Source: an uncultured Clostridium sp. | GTDB taxonomy: Bacteria > Bacillota > Clostridia > TANB77 > CAG-508 | DNA length: 29,656 bases | Direction of reading: 5' to 3' | NCBI GenBank assembly: GCA_900555615.1 | Contig: USMB01000017.1 | Coordinates: 1 to 29,656 of the forward strand | In this document: positions 14,895-21,913 of the stretch, piece after piece | Position numbering within the stretch: the first letter of the stretch is position 1 | Layout: each line of letters starts with the position of its first letter | Position numbers and translations under genes: made by a program | The notes under the pieces: generated by a model | The model's input: the letters and a program-made list of their open reading frames with translations, nothing else | Told to the model about the DNA's origin: nothing | Databases searched by the model: none

Positions 14895-14944
14895 AAAAAT
14901 CAGGGCAAGGCTGACTATTGATGTAGACTAATATCTCACATCAA

Positions 14945-14980
14945 GTAAAAAGAGTTGCTAAACTAAGCAACTCTTTTTAC
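14945..14980. terminator. Bidirectional terminator between the element and rbgA
   Basis: A perfect 14-bp stem GTAAAAAGAGTTGC/GCAACTCTTTTTAC with an 8-base loop and T-rich sequence on both sides. The rbgA stop codon lies in the loop and its last codons form one arm. It can serve rbgA on the minus strand and the element's last gene on the plus strand. Confidence 0.88.
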
Positions 14981-15865
14981 TTTTTCTATTGTAATTCTTC
15001 CAAGTTTTCCGCTTCTAAAATCATCTAATATAATTTTTGAAGTTTTTTCATCATCAATGTTTCCGCCTGAAATTATCGCTCCTCTTTTCTTTCCTATCAA
15101 TTGCATAATTTCATAGATATTTTCATTTTCCATTTGATCTTGTTCTAATATTTCATTAACAACTTGTTCATCTAATGAATATCTTTCCAACAAATTTTTT
15201 CGATAATTTTCCAATAAAAATTTGGTTAAGCTATATGCAATCTCTGTAATTGCTAATATATCATCTTTTATTGTTCCTGTATATGCTAAATTCAACGCAA
15301 TTTCTTCATTTTCAAATTTAGGCCATAAAACTCCTGGTGTATCCATAATTTCTATGTTTTCATTAACATGTATCCATTGTTTTTGTTTAGTTACACCTGG
15401 TTTGTTTCCAACTACTGCTGATGTCTTTTTAGTAATTCTATTAATAAATGATGATTTTCCTACATTAGGTATTCCAACAATCATCGCTCTGATTTTTCTT
15501 CCTTTTCTACCTTTATCAGCATGTTTTTGCATTTCATCTATCATAACTTCTTGAACTTGCTTTATTACTTCATTTATACCTAATCCATTATTAGAATCTA
15601 CTAATACTGCTTTGCATCCTTTTTTTATAAAGTATTCTCTCCATTTTTGATTATCTTTTTCATCAGCTAAATCACATTTATTTAATACTATTACTTTTTT
15701 CTTATTTTGTGTTATTTGTCTTATATCTGGGTTTTGACTTGCAATTGGAATTCTTGCATCTAATATTTCTATTACTACATCTATCATTTTTAGGTCTTCT
15801 GTTATTTGTCTTCTGGTTTTTGCCATATGTCCAGGAAACCAGTTTATATTCATTCCATTTTCCAT
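14963..15865 (-). CDS. rbgA: Ribosome biogenesis GTPase RbgA (YlqF)
   Basis: About 300 residues. A circularly permuted GTPase: the G4 motif NKCDL (about residue 60) comes before the P-loop GIPNVGKSSFINR (about 130) and the G3 motif DTPGVLWPK (about 175). The N-terminal NWFPGHMAKTRR is the RbgA signature, and a helical C-terminal domain binds rRNA. It acts late in assembly of the 50S subunit in Firmicutes. The start is ATG at 15865, with AAGGATG upstream; a GTG at 15874 overlaps this site. It has its own promoter (15897-15925). It is the host gene next to the mobile element, which does not interrupt it. Confidence 0.95.
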   Translation of the reverse strand: MENGMNINWFPGHMAKTRRQITEDLKMIDVVIEILDARIPIASQNPDIRQITQNKKKVIVLNKCDLADEKDNQKWREYFIKKGCKAVLVDSNNGLGINEVIKQVQEVMIDEMQKHADKGRKGRKIRAMIVGIPNVGKSSFINRITKKTSAVVGNKPGVTKQKQWIHVNENIEIMDTPGVLWPKFENEEIALNLAYTGTIKDDILAITEIAYSLTKFLLENYRKNLLERYSLDEQVVNEILEQDQMENENIYEIMQLIGKKRGAIISGGNIDDEKTSKIILDDFRSGKLGRITIEKVKRVA

Positions 15866-15896
15866 TTTATTCACATCCTTATTTTAATACTATAAT

Positions 15897-15925
15897 ATTA
15901 TACTACTTTTTTATGTTATTTTCAA
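15897..15925 (-). promoter_or_regulatory. Promoter of rbgA
   Basis: Minus strand: -35 TTGAAA at 15920-15925, 17-base spacer, -10 TATAAT at 15897-15902. Confidence 0.78.
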
Positions 15926-15958
15926 TAAAAATAAGCATGTTTTAATCACATGCTCTAT
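15926..15958 (-). terminator. Terminator after the membrane protein gene
   Basis: Minus strand: 7-bp stem AGCATGT/ACATGCT with a 7-base loop, followed by TATTTTTATT. It begins right after the stop codon at 15960. Confidence 0.7.
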
Positions 15959-15959
15959 T

Positions 15960-16451
15960 TTAATAAAATTTATATTCATTTTTATCTTCTCTTTTATCTC
16001 TCTCATTTAGTTCTTTTTCATATTTATCATTTTTAAAATACCAATCGGTTTTCTTATCAACAGGATTAATTTTTCTTCCTTTATCCACAAGCATATCCAT
16101 TAATACAAATAGTGCAAGAAGAATTGCTATCATATCACATAATAAATTCATGCTTATATCTGATGTTAATGTTGCTTGTCCTTGTAAAATAGGAACTAAA
16201 TTAGTAAATAGATGCTCTCCAAAATATATTGCATATATTGCTAAATAAAATAGTGAACCTACTAACTTTCTCTTTACAACTAATACAATACATGGTAAAG
16301 TCGCAAATGCAATAATTACCTCCATGGTAATATCATATGCTGCAATTCCTAATAAGTCTATAGAATATTGTGTGCATAAAGCCACAATTGCTCTGAATAG
16401 CCAAAACATGACCATAAATATAGCTAGTAGCCATGTAGAAAAATTTGACAT
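15960..16451 (-). CDS. Uncharacterised four-helix membrane protein
   Basis: A 163-residue integral membrane protein that I do not recognise. It has about four hydrophobic segments: WLLAIFMVMFWLFRAIVAL, ITMEVIIAFATLPCIVLVV, SLFYLAIYAIYFGEHLF, and LLCDMIAILLALFVLMDML. The last 40 residues are highly charged and probably cytoplasmic (KYEKELNERDKREDKNEYKF). The start is ATG at 16451 with GGGGAGGAA upstream; the longer frame to 16478 contains that site. It sits between the DUF1292 gene and rbgA, with a strong hairpin in its leader and a terminator after it, so expression may depend on read-through. Confidence 0.75.
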   Translation of the reverse strand: MSNFSTWLLAIFMVMFWLFRAIVALCTQYSIDLLGIAAYDITMEVIIAFATLPCIVLVVKRKLVGSLFYLAIYAIYFGEHLFTNLVPILQGQATLTSDISMNLLCDMIAILLALFVLMDMLVDKGRKINPVDKKTDWYFKNDKYEKELNERDKREDKNEYKFY

Positions 16452-16476
16452 TGATATTCCTCCCCTCATAAAACAC

Positions 16477-16516
16477 AAAAAGTTGGGATGCGGAAAATCT
16501 AATTTCCACTCCCAAC
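16477..16516 (-). terminator. Terminator or attenuator after the DUF1292 gene
   Basis: Minus strand: GTTGGGA/TCCCAAC outer stem and TGGAAA/TTTCC inner stem, followed by TTTTTG. It lies six bases after the DUF1292 stop codon and 25 bases before the next start codon, so it may act as an attenuator for that gene. Confidence 0.8.
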
Positions 16517-16522
16517 GTCATA

Positions 16523-16822
16523 TTAGTCTTCATCTACAAAATTAAATTCATCCTTATATTTTTCTTTAAATATTGCAAATACTTTATTTAATATTTCTTC
16601 GTCTTCAACTCCTACATAAGATTCTTCGTCTGAATCTTCATCAGTATCTTCTAATTTTAAGATTACAACTTCTCCTTCGTCTTCTTCTCCTTCTTCTGAT
16701 ACTGGTAGTAATACTACATATTCTTCATCGTCTAGTTCTACTAAATCTAAAAATTCAAATTTAACCTCATTTCCATTTTCATCATTTAGAACTATTATAT
16801 TATCTAATTCTTCGTCTTCCAT
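16523..16822 (-). CDS. DUF1292 (YrzB-like) protein
   Basis: A 99-residue, very acidic protein of the DUF1292 family. The pattern NIIVLNDENGNEVKFEFLDLVELDDEEYVVLLPV is typical, followed by an acidic linker (EEGEEDEGE) and a C-terminal helix (NKVFAIFKEKYKDEFNF). Its function is not known. In Firmicutes it follows ireB and ruvX, and the same order is present here. A promoter candidate lies within the end of ruvX. The ATG at 16822 follows AAAGGAG. Confidence 0.88.
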   Translation of the reverse strand: MEDEELDNIIVLNDENGNEVKFEFLDLVELDDEEYVVLLPVSEEGEEDEGEVVILKLEDTDEDSDEESYVGVEDEEILNKVFAIFKEKYKDEFNFVDED

Positions 16823-16855
16823 TCTTTACTCCTTTCAAATTTAATTTTCTTTAAT

Positions 16856-16884
16856 ATAATACACTATATTTTTCTTTTTGGCAA
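16856..16884 (-). promoter_or_regulatory. Promoter candidate for the DUF1292 gene
   Basis: Minus strand: -35 TTGCCA at 16879-16884, 17-base spacer, -10 TATTAT at 16856-16861, located just after the ruvX stop codon. Confidence 0.55.
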
Positions 16885-17304
16885 CTAATTTTTTATTTTA
16901 TTTAAATATGTTTCTAAAATATATACTGCAGATATAGTATCTACTATATTTCTCTTTTTATTCTTATTTACATCTAAGAAATTCATTGTCTTATGTGCTG
17001 CCACTGTTGTAAGTCTTTCGTCTATTGTTTCAATTTTTATTTTGTTATATTTGCATTTTAGTTTATGTATAAATTTTTCTGTGATTTCAGTTCTTTCTGA
17101 TGGTGTTCCATTCATATTAATTGGTTTTCCTATTACTATTGTATCAACTTCATATTGTTCCAGTATTTCGTCTAAACGCCTTAATATTACTCTATCAGAC
17201 CCTTGATTATGAATTGTCTCTAATCCTTGAACTGTTATATTTAATGCATCTGTTATTGCAATTCCTGTTCTTGCATCTCCATAGTCTATTCCTAATATTC
17301 GCAT
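16885..17304 (-). CDS. ruvX: Putative pre-16S rRNA nuclease / Holliday junction resolvase (YqgF)
   Basis: A 139-residue RNase H-fold protein of the YqgF/RuvX family. ILGIDYGDARTGIAITD carries the first catalytic Asp (D7), ETIDERLTT the second acidic pair, and VDTISAVYILETYL the final Asp. YqgF in E. coli is reported to take part in maturing the 16S rRNA 5' end; a role at Holliday junctions has been proposed. Length is typical. It lies 11 bases after ireB and before DUF1292, the conserved yrzL-yrrK-yrzB order. The ATG at 17304 follows AATAGAGGT. Confidence 0.93.
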   Translation of the reverse strand: MRILGIDYGDARTGIAITDALNITVQGLETIHNQGSDRVILRRLDEILEQYEVDTIVIGKPINMNGTPSERTEITEKFIHKLKCKYNKIKIETIDERLTTVAAHKTMNFLDVNKNKKRNIVDTISAVYILETYLNKIKN

Positions 17305-17315
17305 ATTTACCTCTA

Positions 17316-17567
17316 TTATTCTAATCCAATATAGTTTCTAACCATTTTATCTAGTAATTCATCTCTTTCTATTTGTCTTATTTTATTTCTTGCATCTTTA
17401 TGGCTTGTTATATATGTTGGATCTCCTGATAATATATATCCAACAATTTGGTTTATTGGATTATATCCTTTTTCTACTAATGCTTCATATACTTCTTTTA
17501 ATATTTCTTTAGTTTTTGCATTTTTTTCTTTTTCAAAATTGAAACTCATTGTTTTGTCTAAATCCAT
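17316..17567 (-). CDS. ireB: IreB-family regulatory phosphoprotein (DUF965)
   Basis: An 83-residue protein of the IreB/YrzL family. It reads MDLDKTMSFNFEKE, then a helical domain (EILKEVYEALVEKGYNPINQ and IVGYILSGDPTYITSHKDAR). In Enterococcus faecalis IreB is phosphorylated by the PASTA kinase IreK near its N-terminus and regulates antibiotic tolerance; the threonine at residue 6 here is a candidate. The start is ATG at 17567 just after AAGGAGG; the longer frame to 17627 contains that site and overlaps the upstream gene. Twenty-two bases separate it from the GAF/GGDEF-like gene upstream. Confidence 0.92.
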   Translation of the reverse strand: MDLDKTMSFNFEKEKNAKTKEILKEVYEALVEKGYNPINQIVGYILSGDPTYITSHKDARNKIRQIERDELLDKMVRNYIGLE

Positions 17568-17589
17568 ACTTACCTCCTTCTGTATTTCA

Positions 17590-18732
17590 CTAAATACATG
17601 TAATATCATTTTCACTTTTATCAGCATTGTCTAAATATTGTTCTAATTTTTTCAATACTTCTTCCATTCCTGTTCCTTTATAATATGTTGTTAATACAAA
17701 ATTAAGTTTAGCTTTTACTTTTGGTGGCTCTTCTTCTTTGACTTTTTTCTTTTTCTTTCCTATTGCTTCAACTTCCATTTCTTCTATTCCTTTATTAGGT
17801 TGTGGTAGTGAAATTTCTAGTTTTTCTGCTTCATTCTTTATATCTGTTACAAATGTTGTTACAGAATCTACATCAACTCCAGAAAATACTATTACAAATT
17901 TTGGTCCCATATATCTTATGAAAATATAGTCATTTGATATATTATTACCTATAAAGTCACTAATATCTATTATTACTTGATTTCCTAATTTTCTTGAATA
18001 CTTGTCATTTATTTCTTCTATATTTGTTATTCTATACATACATACAGCTGATGTTGTATATTTATCAATAGTCTTTCTTCCCTCTCCATATAGGTATTCT
18101 TCTGAATATAGTCCTGTAAATAAATCTTTTCTTACAATTGATTCAAGTGTTTTTTGATGTCCTACTGTTTTCAATACAGATACAATGTTTTCTTTTACAA
18201 CTTCAAATATTGTTATATCAATATTGTCAAAATCATGTGGAACTCCACTTTCTATTATCCAATATCCAACATATACATTGTCTATGTATAATGGAAAGAA
18301 TATAGCTGATTTTGCTCTTCCAAATTCCATTTCTTGATATGGCAATCTTTCGTTTTCATTATCTACAGTAACATATTTAGGAGTTGCTGTTGCTATACTG
18401 TCTTTAAATGTTGGCACATCTTGCAATTTTTTTAGTGTATTCCAATGCTTTGGTTCAACATTTGAAGCTTTTACTTGATATTCAGCACCATCAAATACAA
18501 CTATTGTTGAATATTTTATTTCATATTTTTCTATTAATATTTCATTTATTTTTTGTATTTTTTCATCTACACTTGAGCATTCTCCTATTGTACTTAGAAA
18601 GTCTTGTAATACTCTTAAATTATTAGCTTGTCTGCTTAAATTATTGAATTGTTGTATTTTTCTATGTATTTGTAAATTATAAATTAGTAATCCAACACAT
18701 ATAGCACCTAATATCAATACTATAATTATCAA
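17590..18732 (-). CDS. Membrane-anchored GAF protein with degenerate GGDEF domain
   Basis: A 380-residue protein: one N-terminal membrane helix (1-19), a coiled linker, a GAF-like sensor domain (about 45-190) and a C-terminal GGDEF-like domain (about 200-370). The GGDEF fold is recognised by DLFTGLYSEEYLYGEG at its start and RITNIEEINDKYS, where active enzymes have DIDxFKxIND. The active-site loop reads RYMGPKF in place of RYGGDEF (residues 273-279), and the first metal Asp is lost, so it should not make c-di-GMP. It may bind nucleotide or protein instead. An extra lysine-rich stretch (GKKKKKVKEEEPPKVK) is inserted near residue 320. The start is TTG at 18732 after GGGGGGAG; no better start is seen. 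It lies 21 bases after the CpaE-like gene and 22 before ireB, so it is likely co-transcribed. Confidence 0.72.
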   Translation of the reverse strand: MIIIVLILGAICVGLLIYNLQIHRKIQQFNNLSRQANNLRVLQDFLSTIGECSSVDEKIQKINEILIEKYEIKYSTIVVFDGAEYQVKASNVEPKHWNTLKKLQDVPTFKDSIATATPKYVTVDNENERLPYQEMEFGRAKSAIFFPLYIDNVYVGYWIIESGVPHDFDNIDITIFEVVKENIVSVLKTVGHQKTLESIVRKDLFTGLYSEEYLYGEGRKTIDKYTTSAVCMYRITNIEEINDKYSRKLGNQVIIDISDFIGNNISNDYIFIRYMGPKFVIVFSGVDVDSVTTFVTDIKNEAEKLEISLPQPNKGIEEMEVEAIGKKKKKVKEEEPPKVKAKLNFVLTTYYKGTGMEEVLKKLEQYLDNADKSENDITCI

Positions 18733-18753
18733 CTTTCTCCCCCCTAAATATTA

Positions 18754-21165
18754 TTAATAATTTTGCTTCATCTGATTTAATGTATTATTCATTTTTGGTG
18801 AAAAACTATTATTGTTATTATTTTTTACTGATGGTGGCATATACTTTGCTTGCTTTTTCCCAACAGGATATACCATGCTAGCTAAATTTTTCAAACTTTG
18901 TAAAAATTCTTTATTATATCCTTTTAAAGATACATCACATGTTACCATTCCATCTAAATATCTTAAATATGATTTTAGGTCAAATGGAATCATTATACGC
19001 TTTACTGTTTTTCTATTGAACAATTCTTTTCTAACTGTCATTCCTGCATCATTGTAAATTGATATTCCACCAATTAATAATTCTTCATTTATTTCTTTAG
19101 TTCTAATAAATTTATTTAATACAACTCTTACTTTTGATTCTTCAAGCATTTCTTTATCACTTAATTGTCTTAAAAATGCAGTTAATGGTTGAATTGTTAG
19201 TATGTCCATTGATTGAACTAAATAAATTTCTTGTGCATATTTAAAATATCTCATTGGAGTTAAGAAATCACAATCCATTAATACTACTTTATGACTTTTT
19301 ACTAAAGTTTCAACAATTGGTTCTACAGCTTGTAAATTTTCATCTCCTTCAAATGGTGATGTATAAATCGTCAAATTTTTATGTTCCTGTATTCCATTAG
19401 CTCTTCCAACTTTTAAGTTGTTCATAATATAAGTTGATTGTTCTCTTAATTCGTCTTCATTCTTCGTATATATATAATATGCATTTCTGTTTTGAGTTAA
19501 ATCCAAAATTGCAGTATCTATTCCATTCATTGATAAAATTTCTGCTACATTATTGATCAAGAATGATGTTCCATTTTTGCTTGTACCAACAAATGCAACT
19601 ATTTTTTGATCAGGATTTACTAAGTTATTCATATCTAATTCTGGATATTCTATTTTTTCTCTTTTTAAAACATCATGTTCTATATTTTCTGTTTTTTGAT
19701 TTTCTTCTCTTAAATTATTCAACACATTTGTATATTGAGTATCCATATTTTGTCTTTGAACATTTGGAATATTTACTGATGATTTTATGCTTTCACTAGC
19801 TTCAACACCTGGTAAAACTTGTTCTTCTTCATAAACTCCTGGTAATGACTCTTCTTCAAGCTCATCTTCTTCAAATCCAGGTAACACTGTTTCATCATTA
19901 TCCTCTTGTTCGTTTTCAAATCCTGGTAATACTGTTTCTTCTTCGTCTTCGAATCCAGGTAAAGTTTCTTCTTGATCTTCTGCTGTTTCTACATTTTTTC
20001 TTGGTCTTCCTCTTTTACGCTTTGGCTGTTCTGCAACTGGTTCTGCTACAACTTTTCTTGGTCTTCCTCTTCCACGTTTTACCGGTTGAACTGCTTCTTC
20101 TACTATTGGTTCTTTATTTTCTGATTCTATATCCTCAATATTAGTTTCTGGCATATATTCCTCTTCTGGAATGTCATCAATCTCAATATCCTTTAATAAG
20201 TCATTATTTTCTTCATTTTCTCTCTCGGCTAATTCATGTATTGATTTTTGAGTATTGTTTTCAGGAACAATTCTTTGAACAGGTCTTTGCATTGCCTCTG
20301 TAGCTTGACTTGGTTTTATTAATATTTTTTTCTTTTTACTTGCATCTATAGATTCTGGAATTACAACTGGTGCTGTTGGTTTCTTTGTTTGACTGTTCTT
20401 TAATAAAATTTCACTTGTTCCTGGTTGTTGCTTTTTCTTCTCTACTCTTATTTTATCTGAAACTTTGTTATTATAAGAATTTATTTGTTGATATTTTGGT
20501 GATTTTTCCTCAAGTACAGCTCTTACATTTAATGGCAAACATTTACTAATAACTCTCAACTGTGCATCATTATATTGGTTTGCTATATTATCAAAACTCT
20601 CCACATATCTTTCTTCATCATTTTGAATTCTTTTATAATGTGCTAATATATTTTGAATTTCTAATTCGCTTACATCATTTTCGTCTGTTTTTTCGTAAGA
20701 TACTTCTTCAGAATCTATTTTATAATATATTTTTGCTTCTTTCTTAGAACGTGGTCTATTTATTAATCTACAAACCTCACTTGCACTTCTATCATTTCCC
20801 AATATAGCATTGTAAATTCCTATTCCAAATAGTTTTACTAATATAGGTTCTGATTTATTTCTTCTCTCTGTACAAATTAATATAATTGGAATATCTTCTC
20901 CATCAACATTAGATGCTTCGTCACTTATACTATCTAATCTATCAAACAAAAATTTATCCATTTGTTCATAGTCTGTATTAACATATTGCTCTAAGTCCTC
21001 GCTTATTACTACTCTATCATATGTTTTATCTCTTTGTAATTCTTTCAATATTGCATTAAAGTAATAAACATTTTTATAAGATAATATTTGTTTATATTCT
21101 GATTGATATTTTTTTATTATTGCTTGTGACGTATTCTCATTACTTACTGCAAATAAAACTTTCAT
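18754..21165 (-). CDS. CpaE/TadZ-like ParA-fold protein with AT-hook motifs and LPGF repeats
   Basis: An 803-residue modular protein. Residues 1-140 resemble a receiver-like domain (MKVLFAVSNEN, RVVISEDLEQ, IPIILICTERR), as in CpaE/TadZ. Residues 240-360 are a disordered charged linker. Two AT-hook-type motifs follow: RGRGRPRK (364-371) and KRKRGRPRK (382-390). Then comes an acidic region with five LPGF/LPGV repeats (401-456). Residues about 518-780 form a MinD/ParA-like domain: KIVAFVGTSKNGTSFLINNVA, TAILDLTQ, and VVLMDCDFL as Walker B-like strand. The P-loop keeps the signature Lys (K530) but has Phe where KGGxGKT has its second Lys, so ATP hydrolysis is doubtful. The C-terminus is Asn-rich. 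The start is ATG at 21165 after GGGGG. Likely a localisation or assembly factor that may bind AT-rich DNA; inference. Confidence 0.7.
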   Translation of the reverse strand: MKVLFAVSNENTSQAIIKKYQSEYKQILSYKNVYYFNAILKELQRDKTYDRVVISEDLEQYVNTDYEQMDKFLFDRLDSISDEASNVDGEDIPIILICTERRNKSEPILVKLFGIGIYNAILGNDRSASEVCRLINRPRSKKEAKIYYKIDSEEVSYEKTDENDVSELEIQNILAHYKRIQNDEERYVESFDNIANQYNDAQLRVISKCLPLNVRAVLEEKSPKYQQINSYNNKVSDKIRVEKKKQQPGTSEILLKNSQTKKPTAPVVIPESIDASKKKKILIKPSQATEAMQRPVQRIVPENNTQKSIHELAERENEENNDLLKDIEIDDIPEEEYMPETNIEDIESENKEPIVEEAVQPVKRGRGRPRKVVAEPVAEQPKRKRGRPRKNVETAEDQEETLPGFEDEEETVLPGFENEQEDNDETVLPGFEEDELEEESLPGVYEEEQVLPGVEASESIKSSVNIPNVQRQNMDTQYTNVLNNLREENQKTENIEHDVLKREKIEYPELDMNNLVNPDQKIVAFVGTSKNGTSFLINNVAEILSMNGIDTAILDLTQNRNAYYIYTKNEDELREQSTYIMNNLKVGRANGIQEHKNLTIYTSPFEGDENLQAVEPIVETLVKSHKVVLMDCDFLTPMRYFKYAQEIYLVQSMDILTIQPLTAFLRQLSDKEMLEESKVRVVLNKFIRTKEINEELLIGGISIYNDAGMTVRKELFNRKTVKRIMIPFDLKSYLRYLDGMVTCDVSLKGYNKEFLQSLKNLASMVYPVGKKQAKYMPPSVKNNNNNSFSPKMNNTLNQMKQNY

Positions 21166-21168
21166 TTG

Positions 21169-21570
21169 TTACCCCCTTCCAAATTTTACGACAATTGCAA
21201 ATGCAAGTGGTAAAATCTGGCATATTACAAATAGTGTTATAAATGATACCATCATTACTAACCCTTTTTCTTGTGTATCCAATTTTCTAATGCCTATTAT
21301 GTATTGATACATTGCACTTACTGCAATTCCTAAAAAGCATAATGGTATGCTATATATTCTTACTAAATTTAAAATATATGCTGTTAATCCATATGCATCT
21401 GAACCATATTTTTGTTTATATTCTTCTAGTGTTTTTGCTGTACTCTCTTTTATTTGAACTATTTTGCTTTCGTTTTGTTGATCTATTATATTTTCTGCTG
21501 CATATACTTGGCTACATCCAAATATTACCATCATCATTAGTAATATTGCTATTGTAACTACTTTTTTCAT
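21169..21570 (-). CDS. Small two-helix membrane protein, VirB2/TrbC-like layout
   Basis: A 133-residue protein with an N-terminal signal sequence (MKKVVTIAILLMMMVIFGC, then SQVYAAEN), a short exported segment and two membrane helices (about 66-92, LVRIYSIPLCFLGIAVSAMY; and about 105-127, GLVMMVSFITLFVICQILPL). This is the layout of VirB2/TrbC-type pilin-like proteins and of small Tad-associated membrane proteins. IFGC could also act as a lipobox, making it a lipoprotein; the alternative cleavage is after VYA. It ends three bases before the CpaE-like gene, so the two are surely coupled. It is the first gene of the operon, with a promoter candidate at 21616-21644. I do not know its function. 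Confidence 0.65.
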   Translation of the reverse strand: MKKVVTIAILLMMMVIFGCSQVYAAENIIDQQNESKIVQIKESTAKTLEEYKQKYGSDAYGLTAYILNLVRIYSIPLCFLGIAVSAMYQYIIGIRKLDTQEKGLVMMVSFITLFVICQILPLAFAIVVKFGRG

Positions 21571-21615
21571 ACCTTTTCATTCCTTTCACTTGGTTCATAT
21601 ATTTTCTACCTATAT

Positions 21616-21644
21616 ATCATACACTAGAATTAAAAAAATAGCAA
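21616..21644 (-). promoter_or_regulatory. Promoter candidate for the CpaE-like/ireB operon
   Basis: Minus strand: -35 TTGCTA at 21639-21644, 17-base spacer, -10 TATGAT at 21616-21621. The -35 lies inside the 3' arm of the hairpin at 21632-21668. Confidence 0.5.
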
Positions 21645-21668
21645 GGAAAATCTTGCTATTTTTTTTAT
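21632..21668. terminator. Second terminator after the tRNA operon
   Basis: Stem AAAAAATAGCAAG/CTTGCTATTTTTT (13 bp, 6-base loop) with T-rich sequence on both sides. It lies between the tRNA-Phe gene and the next operon and can work in both directions. Confidence 0.85.
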
Positions 21669-21701
21669 TTTTTAACTATTTTACTTCTATAACATAAATA
21701 A

Positions 21702-21732
21702 AAATAGTATCTAATAACATAGACACTATCTT
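21702..21732 (-). terminator. Terminator directly after tRNA-Phe
   Basis: Minus strand RNA: AUAGUGUCUA pairs with UAGAUACUAU (10 bp, one G-U pair), 6-base loop, followed by five U. Confidence 0.75.
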
Positions 21733-21733
21733 T

Positions 21734-21809
21734 TGGTGCCTCGAACGGGAATCGAACCAGTGACACGGGGATTTTCAGTCCCCTGCTCTACCGACTGAGC
21801 TATCGAGGC
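21734..21809 (-). tRNA. tRNA-Phe (anticodon GAA)
   Basis: Seventy-six bases with encoded CCA. The acceptor GCCTCGA/TCGAGGC is fully paired, the D-stem is GCTC/GAGC, and the anticodon stem GGGGA/TCCCC carries loop CTGAAAA (GAA). The T-stem ACTGG/CCCGT has one T-C mismatch at its third pair, which is unusual. Confidence 0.93.
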
Positions 21810-21833
21810 AAATATTATTTTTGCATAAAAAAA

Positions 21834-21910
21834 TGGCGACCTGGAACGGGCTCGAACCGTCGACCTCTAGCGTGACAGGCTAGCGTTCTAACCAACTGAA
21901 CTACCGGGCC
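21834..21910 (-). tRNA. tRNA-Asp (anticodon GUC)
   Basis: Seventy-seven bases with encoded CCA. The anticodon arm CTAGC-CTGTCAC-GCTAG gives GTC. The acceptor GGCCCGG/CCAGGTC has a C-A mismatch at pair 5 and a G-T at pair 2. The rest folds normally. Confidence 0.92.
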
Positions 21911-21913
21911 AAA

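Larger units (their letters stand above)
10140..14944 (+). mobile_element. Integrated mobilizable element (serine recombinase plus MobV)
   Basis: A block of plus-strand genes inserted among minus-strand host genes, between tRNA-Leu/comF and rbgA. It holds a large serine recombinase, a hairpin-rich candidate oriT, a MobV relaxase and several small genes of unknown function. This pairing of a large serine recombinase with a MobV relaxase is also found in Tn4451/Tn4453-type mobilizable transposons of Clostridium; here no resistance gene is present. It encodes no conjugation machinery, so transfer would depend on a helper. Ends are approximate: bounded by the tRNA-Leu terminator and the rbgA terminator. 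I could not find convincing attL/attR repeats by eye, as expected for serine integrases with short cores. Confidence 0.75.

Noticed and set aside
14895..14944. TTGATGT/ACATCAA hairpin as the right attachment site.
   Set aside because: I found no matching sequence near the left end beyond the short GATGT, so I cannot support the call.
19805..19970. LPGF repeats as sortase sorting signals.
   Set aside because: They are internal, acidic, repeated and lack the LPxTG pattern, hydrophobic helix and basic tail.
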